DNA from: Fusibacter sp963666805
GTDB taxonomy: Bacteria > Bacillota > Clostridia > Peptostreptococcales > Acidaminobacteraceae
Assembly (NCBI GenBank): GCA_963666805.2
Contig: CAXXWR010000006.1
Coordinates: forward strand, 124,001-188,000
Length of the DNA stretch: 64,000 nt
Direction of reading: 5' to 3'
The notes below the pieces were generated by a model. It was not told the origin of the DNA. It searched no databases and saw nothing but the letters and a program-made list of their open reading frames with translations. Shown piece by piece: positions 34,123 to 42,833 of the stretch. Every line of letters begins with the position of its first letter. The first letter of the stretch is position 1. The translations under genes were made by a program, and so were the position numbers.

Positions 34123-34656
34123 CTATTGAATACGCTTCAACGGCTTATATAAAAGAGCAAATAAAACAACGGTAATTGCAAGTTCTGGAATTAAGAATGA
34201 TGCATTGTAAATCATAGAATAAACCCAAGGATTTTGTCCTTCTGGTGCATAAGATGCAAAAACAATTGCCCCTGAAATCACATGGGCAACCCATCTGAAA
34301 AAAACACCTGCTGCAATGCCTAGGCTGGCTTTAAGCAAGGTATCTTCCTTTTTAGTAAAGAAGCCTACAAGTCCTAAAGCGCCAAAGGCCACAAGATAGT
34401 CACCTAAGATTGAAATAGGATGGAAAGACCATTTAGGTCCAAGTAAAAATTGAATAAGACCATAAACGACCCCTGCAAAGACACCTTGTTTACCGCCCCA
34501 TCTGTAGGCATAAATAAGGATTGGCAGCATACTCCCTGCTGTAATTGATCCCCCATTGGGCATTTCCCATATTTTAATAAGACTTAGTACATAGGCGAGG
34601 GCAATCATGAGCGCCCCTTCCACTAACATTCGTAAATTTTGATTTCTATTTTCCAT
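34123..34656 (-). CDS. thiT: thiamine transporter S component (ECF type)
   Basis: Substrate-binding membrane subunit for thiamine uptake, 177 aa with six hydrophobic segments, the ThiT length. The conserved PNGGSITAGSMLPI and HPISILGDYLVAFGALG-like blocks are present. It needs the shared EcfAAT energising module, which is not in this window. Substrate is confirmed by the TPP riboswitch just upstream. Start ATG after GGAGGAAC. Confidence 0.94.
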   Translation of the reverse strand: MENRNQNLRMLVEGALMIALAYVLSLIKIWEMPNGGSITAGSMLPILIYAYRWGGKQGVFAGVVYGLIQFLLGPKWSFHPISILGDYLVAFGALGLVGFFTKKEDTLLKASLGIAAGVFFRWVAHVISGAIVFASYAPEGQNPWVYSMIYNASFLIPELAITVVLFALLYKPLKRIQ

Positions 34657-34715
34657 AAGTTCCTCCAGTTTAAATGAATTTTTTTCATTTTGAACCGTAA
34701 AGGTGTGACAAATGC

Positions 34716-34753
34716 GAAAAAAACCATATCTGCCTAGTAAGCAAATATGGTTT
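34716..34753 (-). terminator. TPP riboswitch terminator
   Basis: AAACCATATTTGC / GCAGATATGGTTT stem with a seven-base loop and a T7 tail on the minus strand, between aptamer and thiT. Confidence 0.88.
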
Positions 34754-34767
34754 ATATTACATGTTTC

Positions 34768-34853
34768 GCCACGCTTTCCTACGCTAGTTTTACCTAGATC
34801 AGGTTCAAGGGTTACGCTCTCACGCTCTCAGCCAGTTGGCACCCCTAGGTGAT
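34768..34853 (-). promoter_or_regulatory. TPP riboswitch aptamer
   Basis: The minus strand carries CTAGGGGTGCC, GGCTGAGAGC, ACCCTTGAACCTGATCT and GCGTAGGAAAGCG in the canonical order of the THI element. It turns off thiT when thiamine pyrophosphate is abundant. Confidence 0.96.
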
Positions 34854-34989
34854 TCTTCATATTTAATTGTTGTACTATCTGTTAGACTGCATCGTCACTC
34901 TACGTTTAGCACGTGTTTATTCTAGCACTAAAATTTCAGAAATTCAAGTTTTTTATCTTGTACATCTTAATTATAGGTGTCATTTAAGG

Positions 34990-36627
34990 TTACATCATAC
35001 CTGGCATGCCGCCACCCATACCTGGCATACCTGCACCACCTAAATCATCATCGCCTTTAACATCGACAACAGCCGCTTCAGTTGTTAAGAACATTGCTGA
35101 AATAGACGCTGCATTTTGAAGGGCAGAACGTGTCACTTTAGTAGGATCCACGATACCTGCTTTAATCATGTTGACATACTCACCCTTAAGGGCATCGAAT
35201 CCAGTACCAAAATCACTGTTTTTAACGCGTTCAGCAACAACTGATCCTTCAAGACCTGCATTAATTGCAATTTGTCTTACAGGTTCTTCAAGGGCTCTTA
35301 CGATAATGCTTGCACCTGTTTTTTCATCACCTTCCAATGTTTCCACTAAGGCTTCAACGGATTGGATCACACTAATAAGTGCTGTTCCACCACCTGGAAC
35401 AATCCCTTCTTCTACCGCTGCACGTGTTGCATTGAGGGCATCTTCAATTCTTAATTTCTTTTCTTTCATTTCTACTTCTGTCGCTGCACCCACTTGAATA
35501 ACAGCCACACCGCCACCTAATTTAGCGAGGCGTTCTTGTAATTTTTCTTTATCAAATTCTGAAGTTGTTTCTTCAAGTTGTGCTTTAATTTGACGTACTC
35601 TTTCATCAATCACTGCTTTATCGCCAACACCATCAATGATTGTTGTATTGTCTTTATCAATTTTAACTGATTTCGCACGACCTAACATTTCGACAGTAGC
35701 TGATTTAAGTTCATAACCTAATTCTTCTGTAATCACAGTACCACCAGTTAATACAGCTATATCTTCAAGCATCGCTTTTCTTCTATCACCAAAGCCTGGT
35801 GCTTTAACTGCGATACATTCAAAAGTACCTCTTAACTTGTTAAGTACAAGTGTCGTTAAAGCTTCTCCTTCAATATCTTCAGCTATAATTAATAATTTGC
35901 CACCTGATTGAACAATTTGTTCTAAAATCGGTAAAATTTCTTGGATATTGGCAATTTTTTTATCTGTAATTAAAATGTATGGATTTTCTAAAACGGCTTC
36001 CATTTTATCTGTATCCGTTACCATGTAGTGTGACACATAGCCTCTGTCAAATTGCATCCCTTCAACAACTTCAAGTTGTGTCCCAAATGTTTTTGATTCT
36101 TCAACTGTGATCACGCCGTCTTTACCTACTTTTTCCATTGCTTCTGAGATAAGTTCACCAATGGCTTTATCTGCAGCAGAAATAGAGGCAACATCTGCAA
36201 TATCTTTTTTATCTTCTACTAAAACACTTTCTTTTTTAAGCTCTTCAACAGCCACTTTTACAGCTTTTTCAATCCCTGTTTTTAAAATCATTGGGTTAGC
36301 TCCTGCTGTTACATTTTTAACGCCTTCGCGAATAATAGCTTGAGCCAAAAGTGTTGCTGTTGTCGTCCCGTCGCCCGCTACATCATTTGTTTTGGTTGCG
36401 ACTTCTTTAACCAATTGAGCACCCATATTTTCATAAGGATCTTCAAGTTCAATTTCTCTTGCAATGGTTACCCCATCATTAGTAATAAGTGGTGAACCAA
36501 ATTTTTTATCTAATATAACATTTCTACCCTTAGGTCCAAGGGTTACTTTTACTGTATTCGCAAGTTTATCAACACCTGCTTCTAATTGTCTTCTTACGTC
36601 TTCAGAAAATTTAATTTCTTTTGCCAT
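34990..36627 (-). CDS. groEL: 60-kDa chaperonin GroEL
   Basis: ATP-driven protein-folding ring subunit, 545 aa. It has DGTTTATLLA (ATP-binding, Asp near 86-90), the hinge glycines and a GGAGMPGMGGGMPGMM tail. ATG follows AGGAGGAATC, 12 bases after groES. Expression is under the CIRCE operator at 36980. Confidence 0.98.
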   Translation of the reverse strand: MAKEIKFSEDVRRQLEAGVDKLANTVKVTLGPKGRNVILDKKFGSPLITNDGVTIAREIELEDPYENMGAQLVKEVATKTNDVAGDGTTTATLLAQAIIREGVKNVTAGANPMILKTGIEKAVKVAVEELKKESVLVEDKKDIADVASISAADKAIGELISEAMEKVGKDGVITVEESKTFGTQLEVVEGMQFDRGYVSHYMVTDTDKMEAVLENPYILITDKKIANIQEILPILEQIVQSGGKLLIIAEDIEGEALTTLVLNKLRGTFECIAVKAPGFGDRRKAMLEDIAVLTGGTVITEELGYELKSATVEMLGRAKSVKIDKDNTTIIDGVGDKAVIDERVRQIKAQLEETTSEFDKEKLQERLAKLGGGVAVIQVGAATEVEMKEKKLRIEDALNATRAAVEEGIVPGGGTALISVIQSVEALVETLEGDEKTGASIIVRALEEPVRQIAINAGLEGSVVAERVKNSDFGTGFDALKGEYVNMIKAGIVDPTKVTRSALQNAASISAMFLTTEAAVVDVKGDDDLGGAGMPGMGGGMPGMM

Positions 36628-36639
36628 GATTCCTTCCTC

Positions 36640-36897
36640 CTATGCCATTACTGCTAAAATATCATTAAAATCAACAATAATAAGTTCTTCGCCATCTACT
36701 TTGATTTCTGTTCCTACGAACTTTTTAAAAACGACTTTATCACCAACTTTAATGTCAGTTATTTCGGAACCAATCGCTAAGACTTCAGCCAATTGTGGTT
36801 TTTCTTTTGCCTGAGATGGTAGAACAATACCACTTGCAGTTTTTTCTTCAGCTTCGACTTTTTTAATAATCACGCGTTTTCCTAATGGTTTTAACAT
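36640..36897 (-). CDS. groES: 10-kDa co-chaperonin GroES
   Basis: Heptameric lid for GroEL, 85 aa. It opens MLKPLGKRVIIKKVEAEEK, has the mobile loop TASGIVLPSQAKEKPQ and ends DILAVMA. The frame is open for 31 more codons, but that stretch holds the promoter and CIRCE; AAGGAGGAAAGAAC directly before this ATG decides the start. Confidence 0.97.
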   Translation of the reverse strand: MLKPLGKRVIIKKVEAEEKTASGIVLPSQAKEKPQLAEVLAIGSEITDIKVGDKVVFKKFVGTEIKVDGEELIIVDFNDILAVMA

Positions 36898-36979
36898 GTT
36901 CTTTCCTCCTTCAAAATCAATAAATTCTATGTGGTACAGTCCTAATATAATACAAAACAAAATAAAAATCAATAGATTT

Positions 36980-37006
36980 TTAGCACTCATACATCAAGAG
37001 TGCTAA
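36980..37006. promoter_or_regulatory. CIRCE operator (HrcA site) of groESL
   Basis: Exact consensus TTAGCACTC-N9-GAGTGCTAA about 85 bases upstream of groES. HrcA represses here; hrcA itself is not in the window. Confidence 0.97.
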
Positions 37007-37082
37007 CAATTCACACAATATTTACATTTTTTACGAAAATACTGCTTTTTTCACCTTTAAAGACTTTTGATGACAAGCTATT

Positions 37083-38300
37083 TTAAGGACTCTCAATCAA
37101 TCGATTGGCCCCCATCACCGCATCAATATAAACTTCATTTAACTTTCTATAATTCAGATCCTTTTGTCTGCAATAATCAATCACACCTTCCCAATTTCCC
37201 GACTCATAAAGTTTTAACACACTTAATAAATCATGAAAAAGATTTTTGCCTCCAATAAGACCTGATTTAACATCGTCTTTCAGAGGGAGCTGATGTATTA
37301 CATCATATAGCGGTTTATCCAAGATCGTGTCAATTCGTGAAAATAGTCCCACTAAAAAGGATTCCGCCTTACGAGATTGAATACCAAACAGCTCGGAAGA
37401 ATTTTCACAAAAAATGGCTCTTGAAATAGACAATTTGATGAGTTCATCGGGCTTATCAGAACTCAAGTCTCTCAACATAATAAGTGTAATCCACTTTTTA
37501 ATTTCTTTTAGGCCCAAAAGAGTAAGGGCATGATTGACTGATGTGATCTCTGAATTGGTATAAAAAGCCGGTGAATTAATCAATCTCAACAGCTTATAAG
37601 TGAGGGTAATATCATTTTTGATAATATTAGCAATACGATCAAATTCAGGTTCATCTTGAGAAATTTCTTTCAAGATTTCCATATAATTAAAAGTTGATAT
37701 CGTCATCCCTTTTTCTTTGAAAACAATAGGTTTTGAAAAAAAATAACCTTGAAAGAAAGTATACCCCAGTGCCTTCGCTTGATCAAAATCTTCATGGGAT
37801 TCTACTTTTTCTGCAAGGAGAAGTTTTTTCATTTTTTTATACTTTTCAGCGACAAAACGTCTTCCTTCATCATTTAACAGTATAAAATCAGCCTTAATAA
37901 TATCGACATAAGGCATCACCTGATTGTACCTATCAGACTCTACAAAATCATCTAGGGCAATTTTGTATCCCTTTTCACTAAGATGTCTTATTTTTTCAAT
38001 TAATAGATCATCAAGTTCTACCGTTTCTAGGATTTCGATAATGACTTGACTCGGATCAAGATAGAGTGCAAAATCATTAAGCAAGAGTTGTCGGGTGAAA
38101 TTGATACAGGCCCATCTGCCACCTGCCAATCCTTCTATTCCAAAATGTGTAATGGCGTCAGAAATAACCGATGTCGTCGCCATATCTCCATCAGTAGAGG
38201 GATTGAACGCATTTTCTTCACTCTCTCTGTAGAGAATTTCATAAGCAACCACTTGTTTTCGACTATTAAAAATAGGTTGTCGCGCCAAAAAAATGTCCAT
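37083..38300 (-). CDS. EAL and HDOD domain signalling protein (YuxH-like)
   Basis: 405 aa: N-terminal EAL-like domain (about 1-195, ARQPIFNSRKQVVAYEILYR) and C-terminal HDOD domain (about 200-400, LKEISQDEPEFDRIANIIKNDITLTYKLLRLIN). The EAL motif reads YEILYR and key acidic metal ligands of active phosphodiesterases are largely absent, so it is probably not a c-di-GMP hydrolase. HDOD proteins of this layout are thought to act in signalling. It starts just after the glycosylase stop, so the two are co-transcribed. Confidence 0.88.
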   Translation of the reverse strand: MDIFLARQPIFNSRKQVVAYEILYRESEENAFNPSTDGDMATTSVISDAITHFGIEGLAGGRWACINFTRQLLLNDFALYLDPSQVIIEILETVELDDLLIEKIRHLSEKGYKIALDDFVESDRYNQVMPYVDIIKADFILLNDEGRRFVAEKYKKMKKLLLAEKVESHEDFDQAKALGYTFFQGYFFSKPIVFKEKGMTISTFNYMEILKEISQDEPEFDRIANIIKNDITLTYKLLRLINSPAFYTNSEITSVNHALTLLGLKEIKKWITLIMLRDLSSDKPDELIKLSISRAIFCENSSELFGIQSRKAESFLVGLFSRIDTILDKPLYDVIHQLPLKDDVKSGLIGGKNLFHDLLSVLKLYESGNWEGVIDYCRQKDLNYRKLNEVYIDAVMGANRLIESP

Positions 38301-38301
38301 T

Positions 38302-39156
38302 TTATAGCCCCTTCCCGTAAAAGGATCTCATATAATAGAACAAATACTGTTGGGCGTATCCCCCATGACTTGTGAAATACGTCTTTACAAATTCAGGTGC
38401 TTTGTCCTCAACCCCATAAAGGGTTTTAAGCATCTTCTTAACCCATGTATCTATGGGAAATGCCTCTCTTTTTCCATAGGCGAAAAGGGCAACACAATCT
38501 GCCACTTTATCACCTACACCATAAAACTGTTTAAGATAAGTATGCGTCTCTTGATAGTTAAGTCCCCTCATAGCCAAAAGATCGTACTCACCTGATATAA
38601 GCTGCTGAACCGTACGGTAAACCGATTTGTTGCGATAACCTATTCCCTTGACTCTTAACGCTTCGAGGTCTTGATGGCTAAGCTGGTCTAATGTTGGAAA
38701 AGCATAGTATTTTTGACCTTCGTAAGTGCCAATAAATTGACCAAACTTTTGTGAAAGTGCTTCAACAGACAGCTTGATTTTAGGGATATTATTATTGCTA
38801 GAAATAATAAAGGTTATTAGTGTTTCAAAAGGGGCTTGATTAAGGAGACGCAAGCCTTTGGATAAGGCTATTGCTTTTCGCAAATGGTCATCTTTCGTCG
38901 CCAGTTCTCGACCAATCGCTTCATAATCCGTGTCGAGGTCAAAATAATGCCAAAGCCTGTCGCGATCCACGTCTCCTAGTACACATTCAATCTTATAAAT
39001 TTCTTCAGAATTCCTTTCAACTCGCTCCACCTTAATCACAGCCTGATCGACAACCCCCAAATAGGCATCTCCCTGCCTCTGCCACCTAAAACATTGACCA
39101 CATTCAAAGGTGTGCTTAGGATTCATTTTTTCACTTTCAATAAAAAGGGTTTCCAT
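38302..39156 (-). CDS. ogg: 8-oxoguanine DNA glycosylase/lyase (OGG1 family)
   Basis: Removes 8-oxoguanine opposite cytosine, 284 aa. OGG N-domain opening FECGQCFRW, then HhH-GPD fold with GIGYRNKSVY (catalytic Lys near 192 in YRNK), hairpin GVGDKVADCVALF and Asp in FPIDTWVKK. Archetypal for the OGG1 branch in Clostridia. Followed without gap by the EAL-HDOD gene. Confidence 0.92.
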   Translation of the reverse strand: METLFIESEKMNPKHTFECGQCFRWQRQGDAYLGVVDQAVIKVERVERNSEEIYKIECVLGDVDRDRLWHYFDLDTDYEAIGRELATKDDHLRKAIALSKGLRLLNQAPFETLITFIISSNNNIPKIKLSVEALSQKFGQFIGTYEGQKYYAFPTLDQLSHQDLEALRVKGIGYRNKSVYRTVQQLISGEYDLLAMRGLNYQETHTYLKQFYGVGDKVADCVALFAYGKREAFPIDTWVKKMLKTLYGVEDKAPEFVKTYFTSHGGYAQQYLFYYMRSFYGKGL

Positions 39157-39201
39157 CTACCGTCTCGCTTTCTATGCTTTAAGGTTAAATACAGCCACGC
39201 A

Positions 39202-40269
39202 TTAACCTTGATCCATTTTTTCTTTTTCTATTGTCATTATCTTCTCTTCATCTCTTTCTCCGCTCATTTGTTCATTTTTCAATTCTTCCCACTTATAAAA
39301 CATCGATTGCATATCTACTTTTGGGAAAGACCGATAAACTCTTGCCTTATTGAGACGGTTATTAACAGTGCCTTTTCTCTTTTGAACTTCTTCATCAAAA
39401 CGTTTACGTGCCTCTAATACATACTGCGGCGTATAGCCTTTAAGTTCGGACAAAATCGCTTCTTTACGCTCATCGACTTCATCGCCGAATTGTTTTCTGA
39501 GCGCTTTAATTTCTTCTGCCATCTTATCTTTCATTTCCATAAATCCTCTAACTTCGTCGTTAATCATTTCTCTCTTATCATTTAAACCATTTTCAAGCGT
39601 TGTTTTGCGGTCACCAAACTCTTTGAGAAGGCGGGCTCTTACATCTATATCGAACCGCATATCGAGCTCTTGTCTTACCCGTTTCCATTCTGTGCGCATT
39701 TGTTCTGACATTTCTTCGAGTTCGATAATCATCTTTCTTAAATCAATTAATCCTCTAATTGTAAAGACGATGTCAATCACAAAATAAACGAAGAAAACAC
39801 TTGCCACAACTATCAATGTTTGATTGGAAAAACTTTTCATCGGATTGACGACAAAAGGGCTAATCATTCTTAAAATTAAAGTTCCAAATATCCCCCACAT
39901 CAATGAAAAAGACAAACAAACATATCCTCTAAAATTAAATTTTCGTCGAGAATAGTCCCACCATTTCGTATGGAATATTTTTTCAAGTACATAACCAGTT
40001 ACAAGCTCTATGAGGCTTGTTATCAAAGTAACATAGACAAAGGTTACAAAGATATTCGTTTGACTGATATTGGGCATATATTCGCCTATAGTCACAAATA
40101 TAGCATAGATGGCAACAATTCCTGCACCATAAATAGGGCAAAAAGGGCCGTATAAAAACCCACGGTTAATCCACTTGCCATGATTGACATAGGCATAGAT
40201 AACCTCTGTTACCCACCCTAAAAAGCTAAAAATCACAAACAATAAAAACCAATTGACTAATGTCATCAT
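39202..40269 (-). CDS. membrane protein with DUF1113/CmpB-type N-domain and coiled-coil tail
   Basis: 355 aa. Residues 1-180 hold about five membrane segments with FSFLGWVTEVIYAYVNHGKWINRGFLYGPFCPIYG, typical of the PF06541 family annotated as putative ABC-transporter type IV. From about 185 a charged, coiled-coil-forming region runs to the end, much longer than in most family members, and may be cytoplasmic. Function unknown. Start ATG (second of a pair) after GGAGAGAA. Confidence 0.75.
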   Translation of the reverse strand: MMTLVNWFLLFVIFSFLGWVTEVIYAYVNHGKWINRGFLYGPFCPIYGAGIVAIYAIFVTIGEYMPNISQTNIFVTFVYVTLITSLIELVTGYVLEKIFHTKWWDYSRRKFNFRGYVCLSFSLMWGIFGTLILRMISPFVVNPMKSFSNQTLIVVASVFFVYFVIDIVFTIRGLIDLRKMIIELEEMSEQMRTEWKRVRQELDMRFDIDVRARLLKEFGDRKTTLENGLNDKREMINDEVRGFMEMKDKMAEEIKALRKQFGDEVDERKEAILSELKGYTPQYVLEARKRFDEEVQKRKGTVNNRLNKARVYRSFPKVDMQSMFYKWEELKNEQMSGERDEEKIMTIEKEKMDQG

Positions 40270-40388
40270 TATTTTCTCTCCTTTATTGAGCGGTTTTTAG
40301 AACATATCCTTATTATACGCTAGAGCCCTGTCCCCTGCAATGGTAATAAATACTCACAACTCAATACGCATCCGTCCCTTTAAAAATG

Positions 40389-40437
40389 AAAAAAGACTGT
40401 CCTGCAAATAGAATCGCTTCTAAGTGCAAAACAGTCT
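40389..40437 (-). terminator. terminator of the purine permease gene
   Basis: AGACTGTTTTGCA / TGCAGGACAGTCT stem with a T6 tail on the minus strand. Confidence 0.85.
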
Positions 40438-40469
40438 GATTGTCCTCATTATATAAAAGAGGATACATT

Positions 40470-41771
40470 TTAAGGGAGTAAGAAACTAAAAGCAAAAACA
40501 ATAGCAATAATCCCTGTCAAAATATTAATTTCTTTGTATCTTCCTGTTGCAATTTTCAAGATAACATATGAAATAATACCGAACGCCAAACCTTCTGAAA
40601 TAGAATAAGCAAATGGCATCATAATAAATGTTAAAAATACAGGAATCACTTCTGTATAATCATCAAAATCAACATCCTTAATTGGGCTCAACATAAAGAT
40701 TCCCACCATAATAAGTGCTGTTGAAGTCGCTGATGACGGAATCATTAAAAAGAGCGGCGAGAATAATAAAGATAATCCAAAAAGACCCGCTGTTGTTACC
40801 GCCGTTAATCCTGTACGACCGCCTTCTGCAACGCCTGATGCTGATTCAACAAAAGTAGTAACTGTAGACGTTCCTAAAACAGCACCTAAAGTTGTACCAA
40901 TTGCATCGGCAAATAAAGCTTTTTTAGCATTAGGTACTTTACCATCTTCAGTTAACATATTGGCTTTGGTTGAAACCCCTACAAGTGTTCCTACCGTGTC
41001 AAACATATCTACAAATAAAAAGACAAATAAAACAGTTAACATATCAAATGAAAAAATATCATTCCATGCAAAATCAAAGAAATAAGGTGCTGTTGGTGCT
41101 TGAATAATACCCGTTGGCAGTGTTGTCACTCCCATTGGAATACCAATTAAAGTAGTCACTATAATCCCAATGAATAAAGCACCTTTTACATTACGGGCAA
41201 CTAAAATCGCTGTGATAATAAGACCAATCACTGTTAAAAGACCCGGTCCTGAAAGTACATTTCCTAATTGTAAAATAGTCTCTCCATTTTCAATCACACC
41301 ACCATTGGCAAAACCAATCAGTGCAATAAAGAAACCAATCCCAACAGAAACGGCTTTTTTAACACTTGTTGGTATTGCATCTATAATTGCTTCACGTATA
41401 TTAAAGAAAGTGAGCAGTAAGAAGATAATCCCTTCTAAAAAGACCGCTGTTAAAGCAAAACTAAAAGGTTTATCCATTGCTATACAAACGGAATAAGTGA
41501 AAAAGGCGTTAAGCCCCATTCCAGGTGCTAGAGCAAATGGTAAATTGGCAAATAAGCCCATCACAAGTGTTGCAATTACTGCCGATAAAGCAGTTGCGGT
41601 AAACACTTTTAAAAAGTCCATTCCAGCAATTTCAAGTGTTGATGGATTAACGGCCAAAATATAAGCCATTGTCATAAATGTTGTAAAACCTGCAATAATT
41701 TCTGTTTTGACATCAGTCCCATGTTCTTTGAGTTTAAAAAAACGATCAAGGAATCCTGATTTGTTTTCCAT
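40470..41771 (-). CDS. NCS2/AzgA-type guanine-hypoxanthine permease
   Basis: 433 aa, about 12 membrane segments, family signature GMGLNAFFTYSV near 90 and DMFDTVGTLVGVS near 270. AzgA-type NCS2 carriers (PbuG/PbuO) take up guanine, hypoxanthine or adenine. The frame extends 26 codons upstream but AGGAGG before the ATG at 41771 decides the start. No purine aptamer is visible upstream. Confidence 0.9.
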   Translation of the reverse strand: MENKSGFLDRFFKLKEHGTDVKTEIIAGFTTFMTMAYILAVNPSTLEIAGMDFLKVFTATALSAVIATLVMGLFANLPFALAPGMGLNAFFTYSVCIAMDKPFSFALTAVFLEGIIFLLLTFFNIREAIIDAIPTSVKKAVSVGIGFFIALIGFANGGVIENGETILQLGNVLSGPGLLTVIGLIITAILVARNVKGALFIGIIVTTLIGIPMGVTTLPTGIIQAPTAPYFFDFAWNDIFSFDMLTVLFVFLFVDMFDTVGTLVGVSTKANMLTEDGKVPNAKKALFADAIGTTLGAVLGTSTVTTFVESASGVAEGGRTGLTAVTTAGLFGLSLLFSPLFLMIPSSATSTALIMVGIFMLSPIKDVDFDDYTEVIPVFLTFIMMPFAYSISEGLAFGIISYVILKIATGRYKEINILTGIIAIVFAFSFLLP

Positions 41772-42071
41772 AAATATCCTCCTATTTTGGAATAAAATAA
41801 TAATAATAAAAATATAAAAAATGATTGGTAAGTAAATGACTGCATTCACTCACATCAATGATTTTACCAGAGGATCTTATAAAACACAAATATTTTTTTA
41901 TTTTTTTAATATATTTTTCGTGTTTATACCGGCTTATTGTTATTTCTGTCTATTGATGATTGGGTTTTTAGGGTGGAATAACGAATCTTATTGTAGTATT
42001 TAGACAATCAACCTCTTTTATTAGCGAATATTATTTTGATTCTTTTGATTTAAACTGATAAATGTTCGCAT
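41772..42071. other. AT-rich gap upstream of the purine permease
   Basis: Contains the permease leader and an A/T run near 41881-41930; no promoter or RNA element that I can support. Confidence 0.4.
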
Positions 42072-42108
42072 AAAAAAAGCGAGATTCTTTCTTTAAAAAG
42101 AATCTCGC
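42072..42108 (-). terminator. terminator of the formate-THF ligase/DUF554 operon
   Basis: GCGAGATTCTT / AAGAATCTCGC stem with an eight-base loop and a T7 tail on the minus strand. Confidence 0.92.
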
Positions 42109-42123
42109 CCTCTAAAAGACTTA

Positions 42124-42816
42124 TTAAAAAGGCCATATTTTGAGTATCAAATCATACACCATGGGTAAAAAAACAGCTGGTAACATATTGCCCACTTTAA
42201 TTTTAGAATCCATGATCATATTAAAACCTAATGCAGCAATGAGTAAACCGCCTGTGGCAGACATCTGTAAAATAACGGTGTCTGTTAACACGCCACTCAA
42301 CGATTGAGCGAGTAACGTGATAGCCCCTTGATAAATAAAAACAGAAACCGCCGAAAAAAGAACACCAATCCCCAATGTCGATGCAAGCACTATTGAAATA
42401 ATCCCATCTAAAATAGCTTTGGAAAAGAGAATTTCATAATTGCCATGTAGACCACTCTCAAGTGAGCCCATAATCGCCATAGCCCCTACACAGAATAGCA
42501 AACTCGCTGTAACAAAACCCTTGCTAAAGCCGCCACCCTTTTTAGAGAACCTTCTCTCAATGCGATTGCCAAATTGCTCTAAACGCTTCTCAATATCAAT
42601 ACTTTCCCCAATCAAAATGCCAAAAACAACATAAAAGATAATAGGCATGATTTCCCCTGTGCCTTCTAGAGCACCTGATAAACCAATGAGCAAAACACAA
42701 AGCCCTACACCTCTCATAATGGTTTGAGTCATCTTTTCAGGGAGGCCTCCCTTAAAAAGAACGCCTACCATACTCCCACAGACAATTGCTGCTGCATTAA
42801 CCACTGTGCCTAACAT
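42124..42816 (-). CDS. DUF554 membrane protein (YqgA/YdfK-like)
   Basis: 230 aa with seven or so membrane segments and the glycine-rich family opening MLGTVVNAAAIVCGSMVG. A basic loop at about 85-105 separates two halves. Transport or channel function is suspected for the family but not established. It follows fhs by 17 bases and shares its terminator. Confidence 0.85.
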   Translation of the reverse strand: MLGTVVNAAAIVCGSMVGVLFKGGLPEKMTQTIMRGVGLCVLLIGLSGALEGTGEIMPIIFYVVFGILIGESIDIEKRLEQFGNRIERRFSKKGGGFSKGFVTASLLFCVGAMAIMGSLESGLHGNYEILFSKAILDGIISIVLASTLGIGVLFSAVSVFIYQGAITLLAQSLSGVLTDTVILQMSATGGLLIAALGFNMIMDSKIKVGNMLPAVFLPMVYDLILKIWPF

Positions 42817-42833
42817 ATCTGTCCTTTCTCGAT

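Noticed and set aside
34990..34995. Terminator directly after groEL
   Set aside because: Only weak pairings are found between groEL and the TPP element; none has a stem and T-tract that I would call.
36898..36990. Longer groES frame
   Set aside because: It runs through the promoter and the CIRCE operator, and the hydrophobic leader is not part of GroES.
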